Shown: piece after piece, positions 17,601 through 26,224 of the stretch | How positions within the stretch are numbered: the first letter of the stretch is position 1 | Layout of the letters: each line of letters begins with the position of its first letter | Source: Pseudomonas fluorescens | GTDB lineage: Bacteria > Pseudomonadota > Gammaproteobacteria > Pseudomonadales > Pseudomonadaceae | Assembly: GCF_001307275.1 (NCBI RefSeq) | Contig: NZ_CP012831.1 | Coordinates: 6,378,501 to 6,442,500 of the forward strand | Reading direction: 5' to 3' | Length of the DNA stretch: 64,000 nt | Notes under the pieces: model-generated | What the model was told of the DNA's origin: nothing | Seen by the model: the letters and a program-made list of their open reading frames with translations, nothing else | Database searches by the model: none | Position numbers and translations under genes: made by a program

Positions 17601-17635
17601 GTTGATGCGATTTCGGGGAGTACCCGAGTTTTGCG

Positions 17636-19006
17636 CTACCCGAGCATCTGACTCAACACCGCCCGCAACTTGCCAGGCTTGACCGGTTTGTTGAGCAGCG
17701 GTGCATCCAGCTTGCGCAAGGCCCGGCGGCACTGGTCGCTGCGGTCGGCGGTGATGATCACCGCCGGAATCGCCTGGTGGAAATGCTCACGCAGGTGCTT
17801 GACCACCTCACAGCCCACGACCCCATGATCCAGGTGGAAATCCGCCAGGATCAGCTCCGGCGCACGCCCCTGCAGCACGTCAAGGGCGCCCGCCTCGTCG
17901 GTGGCGGTCAACACCTCGCAGCCCCATTGCCCCAACAGCGCGGCCATGCTTTGCAGGATGCTCAGCTCATTGTCGATCACCAACAAGCGCCGCCCCGGCA
18001 GTGGGTTACCGGCGACCGCCTGTACCGGGGCCAGCGACACGGGCAGTGGTTTTTCACTGGACAGCGGCACCTCGATACTGAACACCGAGCCCCGTCCCGG
18101 CCGCGAACGCACCTGCACCCGATAGCCGAGGATATGGGCGATGCGTTCGACAATCGCCAACCCCAGGCCCACGCCTTTGCGATCCGCCGCCCGGCCGACG
18201 TCCAGTTGGTTGAATTCGAGGAAAATCGACTCCAGGCAATCGGCGGCGATCCCCCGCCCCGTGTCCCAGACTTCCAGGCTCAGGCGCCCTCCCCGGCGCC
18301 GGGCCGCCAGGAGAATGCCGCCTTGGTCGGTGTAGCGGCAGGCATTGCTCAGCAGGTTGCGCAAGATACGGCTGATCAATCGCAGGTCGGTCAACACCGC
18401 TTCGTCGCCAAACCGCACTCGCAGCTCCAACCCGGCGGCACCGGCCACTGATTGAAACTCCGACACCAGTGGCCCCAGCAACTCATCCAGCCGATACGGC
18501 GCCAGGTCAGGCTTGACGGCGGCCTGATCCAGCCGGGAAATGTCCAGCAGGTCGGTGAGCAGGTCTTCGGCGCCTTCGAGCGCCTGGTGGGTGCGTTCGA
18601 CCAACACGTGCTCGGCGGCAGGCAGTTCGCGTTCACGCAGCGTGGCGATCAACAGGCGGGCCGCGTTCAGTGGCTGCAACAGATCATGGCTGGCGGCGGC
18701 CAGGTATTTGTCCTTGCTGCGGTTGGCGGCCTGGGCGACGTCCCGGGCATCGCGCAATTGCTGTTCTACCCGTTCGCGCTGGGCAATCTGCTGCTGCAGG
18801 TTGTGGTTGGCTTCCAACAGCGCATCGGTGCGCTCGGCCACCCGCTGCTCCAGTTGGTCGTTGAGCTGTTGCAGGTGTCGCCGGGCCTGTTCCAGCTCGT
18901 CGAGGCGCGCCGTCAGTTCCGGATAGTGACTCTTGCGCGTCGAGTGATTGCCCAGCCCCAGCAGCCCGGCCAGGGCTTTTTGCTGCTCGTCAGAGGGCTT
19001 CGCCAT
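17636..19006 (-). CDS. ercS: Cytoplasmic hybrid histidine kinase ErcS-like
   Basis: 456 residues. N-terminal coiled coil (about 25-95), HisKA with phospho-accepting His in YLAAASHDLLQPLNAARLL (about 125), HATPase with NACRYT, DTGRGI and GVGLGLAIV, and a C-terminal receiver (about 340-456) with DNE acidic pair, Asp in LILADFHLDHG and a KPV lysine. No membrane segment and no PAS domain are present, so the input domain is not apparent. The start overlaps the end of ercA by 17 bp. In P. aeruginosa ErcS acts with ErcA in the cascade controlling ethanol oxidation. Confidence 0.87.
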   Translation of the reverse strand: MAKPSDEQQKALAGLLGLGNHSTRKSHYPELTARLDELEQARRHLQQLNDQLEQRVAERTDALLEANHNLQQQIAQRERVEQQLRDARDVAQAANRSKDKYLAAASHDLLQPLNAARLLIATLRERELPAAEHVLVERTHQALEGAEDLLTDLLDISRLDQAAVKPDLAPYRLDELLGPLVSEFQSVAGAAGLELRVRFGDEAVLTDLRLISRILRNLLSNACRYTDQGGILLAARRRGGRLSLEVWDTGRGIAADCLESIFLEFNQLDVGRAADRKGVGLGLAIVERIAHILGYRVQVRSRPGRGSVFSIEVPLSSEKPLPVSLAPVQAVAGNPLPGRRLLVIDNELSILQSMAALLGQWGCEVLTATDEAGALDVLQGRAPELILADFHLDHGVVGCEVVKHLREHFHQAIPAVIITADRSDQCRRALRKLDAPLLNKPVKPGKLRAVLSQMLG

Positions 19007-20168
19007 AGACGACCTCGACATCCCGCTGGCTCGACTCCCGAGGATTGGTGAGGATGCATGGGTCATGCATCGCATGTTGCGACAGGAACGGGATGTCCGA
19101 GGTGCTCACGCCGTGCAGGCCCAGGGTTTCGTGGAAACCGATGGTGTGCTTGAGGGCAATCAGGTGCTCCACCAGCCGGGTGCGGATCTCCCGGTGATTG
19201 AGCCCCCGGCAATCGATGCCCAGGGTCTCGGCAATCACCTTGAAACGCTCCGGTGCCGAGTTGTAGTTGAACGCCACCACGTGCTCCACCAGTACCGCGT
19301 TGCACAGGCCATGGGGCAAATCGAGGAACCCGCCCAGGCTGTGGGACATCGCATGCACGGCCCCGAGGATCGCGTTGGAGAACGCCAGCCCGGCCTGCAT
19401 GCTGCCCAGCATGATTTTTTCCCGCAGGGCGATGTCCGCCGGGTTGGCGATCATCTGCACCAGGTTGCCATTGATCAGGCGCATGGCTTCCAGGGCATGG
19501 GGGTCGGTCAACGGGCCGTGACCGGTGGACACGAACGCCTCGATGGCATGCACCAGCGCATCGATGCCGGTACAGGCGGACAGGAACGGGTCCATGCTCA
19601 GGGTGGTTTCCGGGTCGATCAGCGACACGTCCGGCACCGCCGCCTTGCTGACGATGGAGAACTTCATGCGTTCTTGCTGGTTGGAGATGATCACGAACTG
19701 CGACACGTCAGCCGACGTCCCCGCCGTGGTGGGTATCAGGATCAGCGGCGGGCTGGGCACGTTCAGGGTATCGACGCCTTCGAACTCGAGGATACTGCGG
19801 CCGTGGGCAACGACAATGCCGATGCCTTTGCCGCAATCCATCGGGCTACCACCGCCCACCGCGACGATGACATCGCAATGGTTTTCCCGGTACAGGTCAG
19901 CCCCGAGCATCACTTCCTCGACCCGTGGATTGGGCGAGACCGCGCTGTAGATGCAGTAATCGATACCTTGGGCCTGGAGACTGGCTTCGACGTCCGCCAC
20001 CCAACCGGCGGCGATGACCCCGGGATCGGTGACGATCAGCACTTTGCGTGCCCCGAAGGTCTTGGCGTAGTTGCCGACATTGTGCCGACAACCGGCACCG
20101 AACATGATTTCAGGAGAAACGAACTTGCGCAGCGGGCTGAGGCTCATCTTTTCAGTTACGTGGCTCAT
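18990..20168 (-). CDS. ercA: Iron-containing alcohol dehydrogenase ErcA
   Basis: 392 residues, starting MSHVTEKMSL at 20168. Group III Fe-ADH: GGGSPMDCGKG nucleotide motif, TTAGTSADVSQF, and metal ligands in TGIDALVHAIEAF, GAVHAMSHSLGG and DLPHGLCNAVL. P. aeruginosa ErcA is needed for regulation of ethanol oxidation rather than being the main catabolic enzyme; here too it is coupled to a kinase gene. It lies 111 bp downstream of the orphan pqqA, with a hairpin between, so pqqA-ercA-ercS may form one operon. Confidence 0.9.
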   Translation of the reverse strand: MSHVTEKMSLSPLRKFVSPEIMFGAGCRHNVGNYAKTFGARKVLIVTDPGVIAAGWVADVEASLQAQGIDYCIYSAVSPNPRVEEVMLGADLYRENHCDVIVAVGGGSPMDCGKGIGIVVAHGRSILEFEGVDTLNVPSPPLILIPTTAGTSADVSQFVIISNQQERMKFSIVSKAAVPDVSLIDPETTLSMDPFLSACTGIDALVHAIEAFVSTGHGPLTDPHALEAMRLINGNLVQMIANPADIALREKIMLGSMQAGLAFSNAILGAVHAMSHSLGGFLDLPHGLCNAVLVEHVVAFNYNSAPERFKVIAETLGIDCRGLNHREIRTRLVEHLIALKHTIGFHETLGLHGVSTSDIPFLSQHAMHDPCILTNPRESSQRDVEVVYGEAL

Positions 20169-20246
20169 TGGTAAGCCTGTTGTTATTGTCAGGGGATACC
20201 TTGAGCCTAAAGCATCCCGCTGTGAATGCAATCAGACCAATGGGTA

Positions 20247-20273
20247 GCCCGGCCTGAATGTTCCAGGCCGGGC
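20247..20273 (-). terminator. Hairpin between pqqA and ercA (attenuator-like)
   Basis: GCCCGGCCTG-N7-CAGGCCGGGC, a perfect 10-bp stem starting 6 bp after the pqqA stop. No T-run follows on the minus strand, so it may only weaken read-through or stabilise the pqqA 3' end, as hairpins after pqqA do in other operons. Confidence 0.65.
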
Positions 20274-20279
20274 CAGCAC

Positions 20280-20351
20280 TCATCGGTTGGCGAAGTACAT
20301 CGTCACTTCAAAGCCGATACGCAGGTCGGTGTACGCGGGTTTAGTCCACAT
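20280..20351 (-). CDS. pqqA: PqqA, precursor peptide of pyrroloquinoline quinone (orphan copy)
   Basis: A 23-codon gene reading [19 protein letters not shown] then FANR and stop. It contains the E-V-T-M-Y core whose Glu (15) and Tyr (19) are cross-linked by PqqE to make PQQ, and the length matches PqqA. AAGAGGAAAG precedes the ATG. No pqqBCDE genes are present in the window, so this copy depends on PQQ enzymes made elsewhere. It sits upstream of ercA and between PQQ-dependent dehydrogenase genes, so precursor supply may be tuned to alcohol oxidation. An operator-like box lies 73 bp upstream. Confidence 0.93.
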
Positions 20352-20417
20352 GGGTCTTTCCTCTTCTTGTACCGGGCCATTCCGGCAAGGTCATTAATGC
20401 ACGCCACGCCCGGGGCT

Positions 20418-20435
20418 CGAATGCTACTTTCGAAG
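20418..20435 (-). promoter_or_regulatory. Operator-like box upstream of pqqA
   Basis: On the coding strand it reads CTTCGAAAGTAGCATTCG. The last 12 bases, AAGTAGCATTCG, are identical to those before the FIST gene and match 11 of 12 before pedF. Core 20424-20435 is a 9/12 match to CTACCTTGGTAG. Confidence 0.6.
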
Positions 20436-20483
20436 CGGTGGGTGGGGTGCGTTGGTAGCAATTTCAGGAGAGCCACAAAACCC

Positions 20484-20610
20484 ATTGTGGGAGCAAGGCT
20501 TACTGTGGGAGCAAAGCTTGCTCGCGATTAGTCGCCTCGGCTTGACCGCTTGACCGAGTCGTCTGTATCGCGGGCAAGCCTTGCTCCCACAGCAAGCTCG
20601 CTCCCACAGG
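20484..20610. repeat. Degenerate REP cluster
   Basis: Partial REPs (TGTGGGAGCAAGGCTTAC, TGTGGGAGCAAAGCTTGCTC) and two inverted copies (AAGCCTTGCTCCCACAG, AAGCTCGCTCCCACAGG) interleave between pedI and pqqA. Confidence 0.8.
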
Positions 20611-20629
20611 GTGTAGCTGTGTTATCGGG

Positions 20630-22150
20630 TTAGAAGAACCCCAACGGATTGATGTCGTAGCTCACCAGCAGGTTCTTGGTCTGCTGGTAATGGTCGAGCA
20701 TCATCTTGTGGGTTTCACGCCCCACGCCGGACTTCTTGTAGCCACCGAACGCGGCATGGGCCGGGTACAGGTGGTAGCAGTTGGTCCACACGCGACCGGC
20801 CTTGATCGCCCGGCCCATGCGGTAGGCGCGGTTGATGTCGCGGGTCCACAGGCCGGCGCCGAGGCCGAACTCGGTGTCGTTGGCGATCGCCAGGGCTTCG
20901 GCTTCGTCCTTGAAGGTGGTCACACCCACCACCGGGCCGAAGATCTCTTCCTGGAACACACGCATTTTGTTGTGGCCCTTGAGCAGGGTCGGCTGGATGT
21001 AATAGCCGCTCGACAAGTCACCTTCCAGGTGCTCGGCCGCACCACCGGTCAGCAACTCGGCCCCCTCTTCCCGGGCGATTTCCAGGTAGGAGAGGATCTT
21101 GTCGTATTGCTGCTGGGAAGCCTGGGCACCGACCATGGTCTCGGTATCCAGTGGGTTGCCACGCTTGATCTTGGCGATTTTTTTCATCACCTCGGCCATG
21201 AACGGCGCATAGATCGACTCTTGCACAAGCGCCCGGGACGGGCAGGTGCAGACCTCGCCCTGGTTGAAGAACGCCAGTACCAGGCCTTCGGCGGCCTTTT
21301 CGATGAAAGCCGGCTCGGCCTGCATGATGTCTTCGAAGAAGATGTTCGGCGACTTGCCGCCCAACTCCACGGTGGACGGGATGATGTTCTCGGCCGCGCA
21401 CTTCATGATGTGCGAGCCCACCGGGGTGGAACCGGTGAAGGCGATCTTGGCGATGCGCTTGCTGGTGGCCAGGGCTTCGCCGGCTTCGCGGCCAAAACCA
21501 TGGACAATATTCAGCACGCCAGGTGGCAGCAGGTCGGCGATCAGTTCGATGAACACAGTGATCGACAGCGGCGTCTGCTCCGCCGGTTTGAGCACGATGC
21601 AGTTACCGGCGGCCAGGGCCGGGGCGAGTTTCCAGGCGGCCATCAGCAGCGGGAAGTTCCACGGGATGATCTGCCCGACCACGCCTAGCGGTTCGTGGAA
21701 GTGATAGGCCGTGGTCAGTTCATTGATCTCGGCGGCCCCACCCTCTTGAGCGCGGATGCAGCCGGCGAAATAACGGAAATGGTCCGCCGACAGCGGCACG
21801 TCGGCATTGAGGGTTTCGCGTACAGCCTTGCCGTTGTCCCAGGTTTCTGCAACGGCGAGGACTTCCAGGTGCTGCTCGATGCGGTCGGCGATTTTCAACA
21901 GCACCAGGGAGCGGTCCTGCACCGAGGTCTTGCCCCAGGCGTCGGCGGCGGCATGGGCGGCATCCAGGGCCTTGTCGATGTCGGCGGCGCTGGAGCGAGG
22001 GAATTCGGCAATGACTTCGCCGTTGACCGGGGACGTGTTGGTGAAGTACTCGCCGTTGACCGGCGCGACGAATTCGCCGCCGATGAAATTGCCATAGCGC
22101 GGCTTGAAGGAAACGACGGCGCCTGGGGTTCCGGGTTGTGCGTAGATCAT
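20630..22150 (-). CDS. pedI: NAD-dependent aldehyde dehydrogenase of the PQQ alcohol pathway
   Basis: 506 residues starting MIYAQPGTPG at 22150 (the frame is open 13 codons further but without support). ALDH motifs: PWNFPLLMAAWK, FTGSTPVGSHIM, catalytic Glu in VELGGKSP and Cys in GEVCTCPSR. Length and sequence match ExaC of P. aeruginosa and PedI of P. putida, which oxidise acetaldehyde and other aldehydes made by the periplasmic quinoprotein dehydrogenases. The gene follows pedH after a gap of 268 bp with a REP pair, so it probably has its own promoter. Confidence 0.92.
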   Translation of the reverse strand: MIYAQPGTPGAVVSFKPRYGNFIGGEFVAPVNGEYFTNTSPVNGEVIAEFPRSSAADIDKALDAAHAAADAWGKTSVQDRSLVLLKIADRIEQHLEVLAVAETWDNGKAVRETLNADVPLSADHFRYFAGCIRAQEGGAAEINELTTAYHFHEPLGVVGQIIPWNFPLLMAAWKLAPALAAGNCIVLKPAEQTPLSITVFIELIADLLPPGVLNIVHGFGREAGEALATSKRIAKIAFTGSTPVGSHIMKCAAENIIPSTVELGGKSPNIFFEDIMQAEPAFIEKAAEGLVLAFFNQGEVCTCPSRALVQESIYAPFMAEVMKKIAKIKRGNPLDTETMVGAQASQQQYDKILSYLEIAREEGAELLTGGAAEHLEGDLSSGYYIQPTLLKGHNKMRVFQEEIFGPVVGVTTFKDEAEALAIANDTEFGLGAGLWTRDINRAYRMGRAIKAGRVWTNCYHLYPAHAAFGGYKKSGVGRETHKMMLDHYQQTKNLLVSYDINPLGFF

Positions 22151-22305
22151 GATGGGGCCTCTGCCTGGTCGATGCCTGTCACGGGACAAGCGATAGGCCG
22201 ATGGTAGAGAGCCCCGCCGGCCGGACGAATGCGTCGTTGGCAGGGGGGACTCTCGTTATTTGGTCGTAGGTTTTGCTGCGATCCGAGGATGAGCCGGAGC
22301 TTTTT

Positions 22306-22396
22306 TGTGGGAGCGAGCTTGCTCGCGATGAGGTCGGCCCCCCCGGCAAGGACGGTGGCTGATCGACCGCTATCGCGAGCAAGCTCGCTCCCACAG
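22306..22396. repeat. REP pair (BIME)
   Basis: TGTGGGAGCGAGCTTGCTCG and an inverted copy CGCGAGCAAGCTCGCTCCCA enclose a 30-40 bp spacer between pedH and pedI. Confidence 0.9.
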
Positions 22397-22418
22397 GTTC
22401 TACATTGCCAAGGTTGGC

Positions 22419-24194
22419 TCAGCGCTTGGCGACAAGCGCTTTCGGCAACTTGAAGGTCCAGAGCATGCCGCCCTGGTTGAAGTCTTTCACCCGCTTGGCC
22501 ACTTCACCGCCCCACAGCGGCACCGCCCCGCCCCAACCGGACACCACGGAGACGTATTGCTCGCCGTCCATTTCCCAGGTGATGGGCGAGCCAAGCACGC
22601 CGGAGCCGGTCTGGAATTCCCAGACCTTTTCCCCGGTCTTGGCGTTGAAGGCCTGCAGGAAACCTTCAGGCGTGCCAGTGAAGACCAGGTTACCCTTGGT
22701 GGTCAGCACCCCGCCCCACAGTGGCGCGAAGTTCTTGTGGCGCCAGACTTCCTTGCCCGTCTTCGGATCGATGGCCCGCAGCACGCCGATGTAATCCTCG
22801 TTCAGCGGCTTGATGGTGAAGCCGGCCCCGAGGAACGCCGCGCCTTTCTTGTAGGCGATGCCTTCGTTCCAGATGTCCATGCCCCATTCGTTGGACGGCA
22901 CGTAGAACAGGCCAGTGTCCTGGTTGTAGGCCATGGGCATCCAGTTTTTCGCGCCGAGGAACGCCGGTGCCACGAACACCGAGCTGCCCTTGGCTTCGCT
23001 GCCCGGAGCACCCGGACGGCTGGCCTCGTTGTAGATCGGCCGGCCGTCCTTGTCCAGGCCGGTGGCCCAGGTGATCTTGTCGACAAACGGGAAGCCGCGG
23101 ATGAATTTGCCGTTGGTGCGGTCGAGCACGTAGAAGAAGCCGTTACGGTCGGCGGTGGCCGCGGCCTTGATGTCCTTGCCGCCTTCCTTGTAGTTGAACG
23201 AGATCAGTTCGTTGACGCCGTCATAGTCCCAGCCGTCGTGCGGCGTGCTCTGGAAGTGCCATTTGATGGTGCCGTCGTCCGGGTTCAGGGCCAGACGCGA
23301 GGAGGAATAGAGGTTGTCGCCAGGACGCAGGTGGGAGTTCCAGGGCGCCGGGTTGCCGGTGCCGAACAGCAGCAGGTTGGTTTCCGGGTCGTAGTAGCCA
23401 CCCAGCCAAGGCGCCGCACCGCCGGTCTTCCAGAGATCGCCCGGCCAGGTCTTGCCCGCCTCGCCACCGGAAATGCCATTCTCGACCGCCTTGCCGTCCT
23501 TGTAGACGTAGCCCATGTGGCCTTCCACGGTCGGCCGGGTCCACAGCAGTTCGCCATTCTTCGGATCATAGGCGCTGATCTGGCCCACCACGCCGAACTC
23601 GCCACCGGCCACGCCAGTGATCAGCTTGCCGTTGACGATCAGCGGAGCGGCACTAATGGAATAGCCTTCCTTGTGGTCGGCGACCTTCTTGCTCCACACC
23701 ACCTTGCCGGTGTCCTTGTTCAATGCCACCAACTTGGCGTCGAGGGTGCCAAAGAACACCAGATCCCCATACAAGGCCACGCCGCGGTTGATCACGTCGC
23801 AGCAAGGGCGGATGTCATCGGGCAAGCGGGCGTCGTACTGCCACAGCTTCTTGCCGGTGCGCGCATCCACGGCAAACACCCGCGAATAGGAACCGGTGAG
23901 GTACATCACCCCGTCCTTGATCATCGGCTGAGCCTGCTGGCCGCGCTGCTTCTCACCGCCGAAGGAGAACGCCCAGACCGGACGCAGATCCTTGACGTTG
24001 CTGTCGTTGAGCGTGTCGAGCGGGCTATAGCGCTGGCCCTGGACGCCCAGGCCATTGGTCACAATCTGCTCGGGGTTCTTCGGATCCTGGAGAATTTCCT
24101 GATCGGTCACGGCTGCAAGGGCCGAACCGGACAGCAGCATGGCACTGAGCAGCAGGCTCACGGCGAAGGGTTGGCGACGTGCGGGATGACTCAT
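22419..24194 (-). CDS. pedH: Lanthanide-type PQQ-dependent alcohol dehydrogenase
   Basis: 591 residues starting MSHPARRQPF at 24194, with GAGGTAG upstream and a signal peptide to about residue 28. Eight-bladed quinoprotein propeller; adjacent Cys131-Cys132 form the disulfide over PQQ. The metal site reads W322-D323-Y324-D325: the catalytic Asp and the extra Asp two positions later that marks lanthanide-dependent enzymes (XoxF/PedH class). P. putida PedH has the same residues. It oxidises primary alcohols in the periplasm and passes electrons to cytochrome c550. Its promoter region carries the shared box (24304-24315) and a CCGGGAAA-T-TTTCCCGG palindrome. Confidence 0.95.
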   Translation of the reverse strand: MSHPARRQPFAVSLLLSAMLLSGSALAAVTDQEILQDPKNPEQIVTNGLGVQGQRYSPLDTLNDSNVKDLRPVWAFSFGGEKQRGQQAQPMIKDGVMYLTGSYSRVFAVDARTGKKLWQYDARLPDDIRPCCDVINRGVALYGDLVFFGTLDAKLVALNKDTGKVVWSKKVADHKEGYSISAAPLIVNGKLITGVAGGEFGVVGQISAYDPKNGELLWTRPTVEGHMGYVYKDGKAVENGISGGEAGKTWPGDLWKTGGAAPWLGGYYDPETNLLLFGTGNPAPWNSHLRPGDNLYSSSRLALNPDDGTIKWHFQSTPHDGWDYDGVNELISFNYKEGGKDIKAAATADRNGFFYVLDRTNGKFIRGFPFVDKITWATGLDKDGRPIYNEASRPGAPGSEAKGSSVFVAPAFLGAKNWMPMAYNQDTGLFYVPSNEWGMDIWNEGIAYKKGAAFLGAGFTIKPLNEDYIGVLRAIDPKTGKEVWRHKNFAPLWGGVLTTKGNLVFTGTPEGFLQAFNAKTGEKVWEFQTGSGVLGSPITWEMDGEQYVSVVSGWGGAVPLWGGEVAKRVKDFNQGGMLWTFKLPKALVAKR

Positions 24195-24223
24195 GACGGC
24201 TACCTCTGCGGTTATTGTTATAC

Positions 24224-24240
24224 CCGGGAAATTTTCCCGG
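24224..24240. promoter_or_regulatory. Palindrome CGGGAA-N3-TTCCCG before pedH
   Basis: CCGGGAAATTTTCCCGG, 8-bp perfect arms around one base, 30 bp upstream of the pedH start. The same core occurs before pedE at 27721-27735 and I saw it before no other gene in the window. Candidate operator for the metal-responsive PedR2, or a leader hairpin. Confidence 0.55.
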
Positions 24241-24303
24241 TCTGCCACAGATTCTTGGCCTCGGGGCCGCTGCCAACAATTGCCCGCTGTGTTGAGTTTT
24301 CTA

Positions 24304-24315
24304 GTTCCTTGGTAC
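24304..24315 (-). promoter_or_regulatory. Operator-like box upstream of pedH
   Basis: GTTCCTTGGTAC on the plus strand, 9/12 to CTACCTTGGTAG, 110 bp before the pedH ATG. The wider match CTAGTTCCTTGGTA resembles CTAGTCCCTTGGTA before pedE. Confidence 0.55.
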
Positions 24316-24364
24316 ATGTGGGGCCGTTGCCTGTGCTGTGTCCACAATGCCTGCGACGGGCCCA

Positions 24365-24494
24365 TTTGTGGCGAGGGGATTTATCCCCGTTGGGGCGCGA
24401 AGCGGCCCTTTATCTTCTGCTGACGATCAGGGTGACTGGACTGGCTCATGGGGCTGCTACGCAGCCCAGCGGGGATAAATCCCCTCGCCACAGG
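24365..24494. repeat. REP pair of the GGGGATTTATCCCC type
   Basis: TGTGGCGAGGGGATTTATCC and the inverted GGATAAATCCCCTCGCCACA enclose a spacer. This is a different REP subfamily from the GAGCTTGCTC type. Confidence 0.85.
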
Positions 24495-24503
24495 GGTGTG
24501 TCT

Positions 24504-25442
24504 TCAGCCTGGGTCATGGGCATCCACCCGCGTCATCACCGCCCGCTCATAACGTGGGTAGAGATGACTGACACTACGAATCAACTCATACCGACTCAGG
24601 CTGATCCCGGCGAAGCGCTCGGGGATGGGGCTGCGGATCATCTCGGCCATGTCGTCGCCCCGGGCCGCGCCGTCGCGCATCAGTTGGTCGAGCCAGCCCA
24701 GGTAATCGCGCATCTGCAAGAAAGGCCGGGCGTCGATCGTGACTGGGCCATGGCCGGGCACGATCTGTTTCCAGGGCAAGGCCTGCAGGGTATCCAGGTC
24801 TCTGAGCCAGACCTCCAACCCTGGGCTGTTGGGGGTAGTCAGGGCCCGTTCGTAGAACACCAGGTCGCCGGCGAACAATACGCCGGTGGTTTCGTCGAGG
24901 ATTGCCAGGTCGGCCCCGGTATGCCCGGCCAGTTGCAGCAATCGCAACCCGTGATTGCCCACCTTGAGCACACCGGGCGTCAACACTTGGCTGGGCAGCA
25001 CCACCTCAGTGCCGCGCATCCAGTCGCCCACCAGGCGGTACATGTTTTCCGCCATGGCATCGCCCTGCTGTCGCAGCAAGTCCGTGGTCCCGGCCAAGGC
25101 ACCGATGGGCACGTCGCTGAAAGCCTGGTTGCCCAATACGTGGTCGGGGTGATGATGGGTCAGCAAGACCTGAACCACCGGTTTGTCAGTGGTCGCCGCG
25201 ATAGCCCGGCGCAGCGCCTCGCCGTAGCGCTTCGACGGCCCGGTGTCGATCACCACCACGCCGGCATCAGTGACAATGAAGCCGGTATTGACGATGTTGC
25301 CACCGTTGGCCTTGGCAAAGTTCTCGGTGCTGCCTTCCAGCAGCCAGGTGCCTTCGGCGATCTGCCGGGGCTTGAGTGAATAATCGGTGGCGGACCATGC
25401 CGGCAGGCAGAGGCCAAGACAGATCAGTAACAGCCAGCGCAT
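24504..25442 (-). CDS. Quinoprotein-relay zinc metallohydrolase (MBL fold)
   Basis: 312 residues starting MRWLLLICLG at 25442 with a signal peptide ending near AWSA, so periplasmic. The metallo-beta-lactamase motif THHHPDH (HxHxDH), further ligands in LAGHTGAD and FAGDLVFY, and a C-terminal VPGHGP place it with SoxH-like hydrolases linked to PQQ dehydrogenases (family remembered as quinoprotein relay system zinc metallohydrolase). It is the last of four genes read from the pedF promoter (gap 16 bp to the SoxYZ-like gene). The chemistry is not established; pairing with a SoxYZ-like carrier suggests hydrolysis of a carrier-bound thioester or persulfide (inference). Confidence 0.83.
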   Translation of the reverse strand: MRWLLLICLGLCLPAWSATDYSLKPRQIAEGTWLLEGSTENFAKANGGNIVNTGFIVTDAGVVVIDTGPSKRYGEALRRAIAATTDKPVVQVLLTHHHPDHVLGNQAFSDVPIGALAGTTDLLRQQGDAMAENMYRLVGDWMRGTEVVLPSQVLTPGVLKVGNHGLRLLQLAGHTGADLAILDETTGVLFAGDLVFYERALTTPNSPGLEVWLRDLDTLQALPWKQIVPGHGPVTIDARPFLQMRDYLGWLDQLMRDGAARGDDMAEMIRSPIPERFAGISLSRYELIRSVSHLYPRYERAVMTRVDAHDPG

Positions 25443-25458
25443 GGCGCGTTCCTTCTGG

Positions 25459-26214
25459 TCAGGGAATGGCCGCCTCGAACGCGTTGCCGCTGTTGTCGCG
25501 CAGCACCAGGCGGGTCTGTCCCGGGCCTTGGATATCGAAGCCCAGGTTGGGGTTTTCGCTGACCGCCGGGAACAGCTCCAGGCGCGCCAGCAGCTTGCCA
25601 TCGGCGTCCAATAGTTGCGCCTGGTTGATGAAGAATTCCGGGATGCCGCTCACCAGGCCGTTGTCCATGGGGTGGGCAATTTGCAGGCGCAAGCGACTCG
25701 AATCCCCTCGCGGATACCGCCCACCCAGCACCTCGCCCAGATGCTCCTCCCACCCCGGCTGGGTGCGCACCACGCTGGGCGCGGTACAACCACCACCCGC
25801 CGCGTCGATCAGGGTCGAACCGACGTGCCAGAGCCCATCGCGGGTCTGCACGGCGGCCCGCAACGGCGTGGCTTGTTCGATGCGAATACGGATCGACAAC
25901 CAGGGCAGCACCCGCTCCCCCGGTTGGAAGTCGACGATTTTCGGCAACGGGTTCAGCTCGGCCCAGGCCAGCACCCGTACGACGTCGCCGGCAAAGGCCC
26001 GAGCATCGATTTCCAGCGGCACCTGGCGCGCGTCTTCGGCAAAGGGTGGCGCCAGCAGCCGTACCCGCTCGTCGAACACGAACGGCGCCTCCCCCAACAA
26101 TTGCTTGTGATAAAAGGCCCACATCACCGACGGCACCGGATCCTTTCCTGGCTCGACCGCCATCGCCAGCCACGGCAGGCACCACAACAGCAGGCCATAC
26201 GCTCGCCAGTTCAT
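25459..26214 (-). CDS. SoxYZ-like fused carrier protein of quinoprotein systems
   Basis: 251 residues starting MNWRAYGLLL at 26214 with a signal peptide (cleavage near AMA-V). The N-terminal half is SoxY-like, ending in AAGGGCTAP, a glycine-flanked cysteine that matches the swinging-arm cysteine carrier idea. The C-terminal half (RLRLQIAHPMDNGLVSGIP, then LDADGKLLARLELFPAVSENP) is SoxZ-like. SoxYZ carries sulfur intermediates in thiosulfate oxidation, but there is no sox operon here; this fused form is known only beside PQQ dehydrogenases. It is co-directional with the metallohydrolase (16 bp) and binding protein (10 bp). Confidence 0.85.
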   Translation of the reverse strand: MNWRAYGLLLWCLPWLAMAVEPGKDPVPSVMWAFYHKQLLGEAPFVFDERVRLLAPPFAEDARQVPLEIDARAFAGDVVRVLAWAELNPLPKIVDFQPGERVLPWLSIRIRIEQATPLRAAVQTRDGLWHVGSTLIDAAGGGCTAPSVVRTQPGWEEHLGEVLGGRYPRGDSSRLRLQIAHPMDNGLVSGIPEFFINQAQLLDADGKLLARLELFPAVSENPNLGFDIQGPGQTRLVLRDNSGNAFEAAIP

Positions 26215-26224
26215 CCCTGCGCTC

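Larger units (their letters stand above)
24195..24503. other. pedH promoter region and REP
   Basis: 309 bp between pedH and the metallohydrolase gene, both on the minus strand. The part next to pedH holds the palindrome at 24224-24240 and the shared box at 24304-24315; the distal part is a REP pair at 24365-24494. No gene is seen. Confidence 0.7.

Noticed and set aside
22557..25379. 940-codon plus-strand frame opposite pedH and the metallohydrolase gene
   Set aside because: A GC-skew shadow of the strongly biased coding strand; no domain content, and it crosses two real genes.
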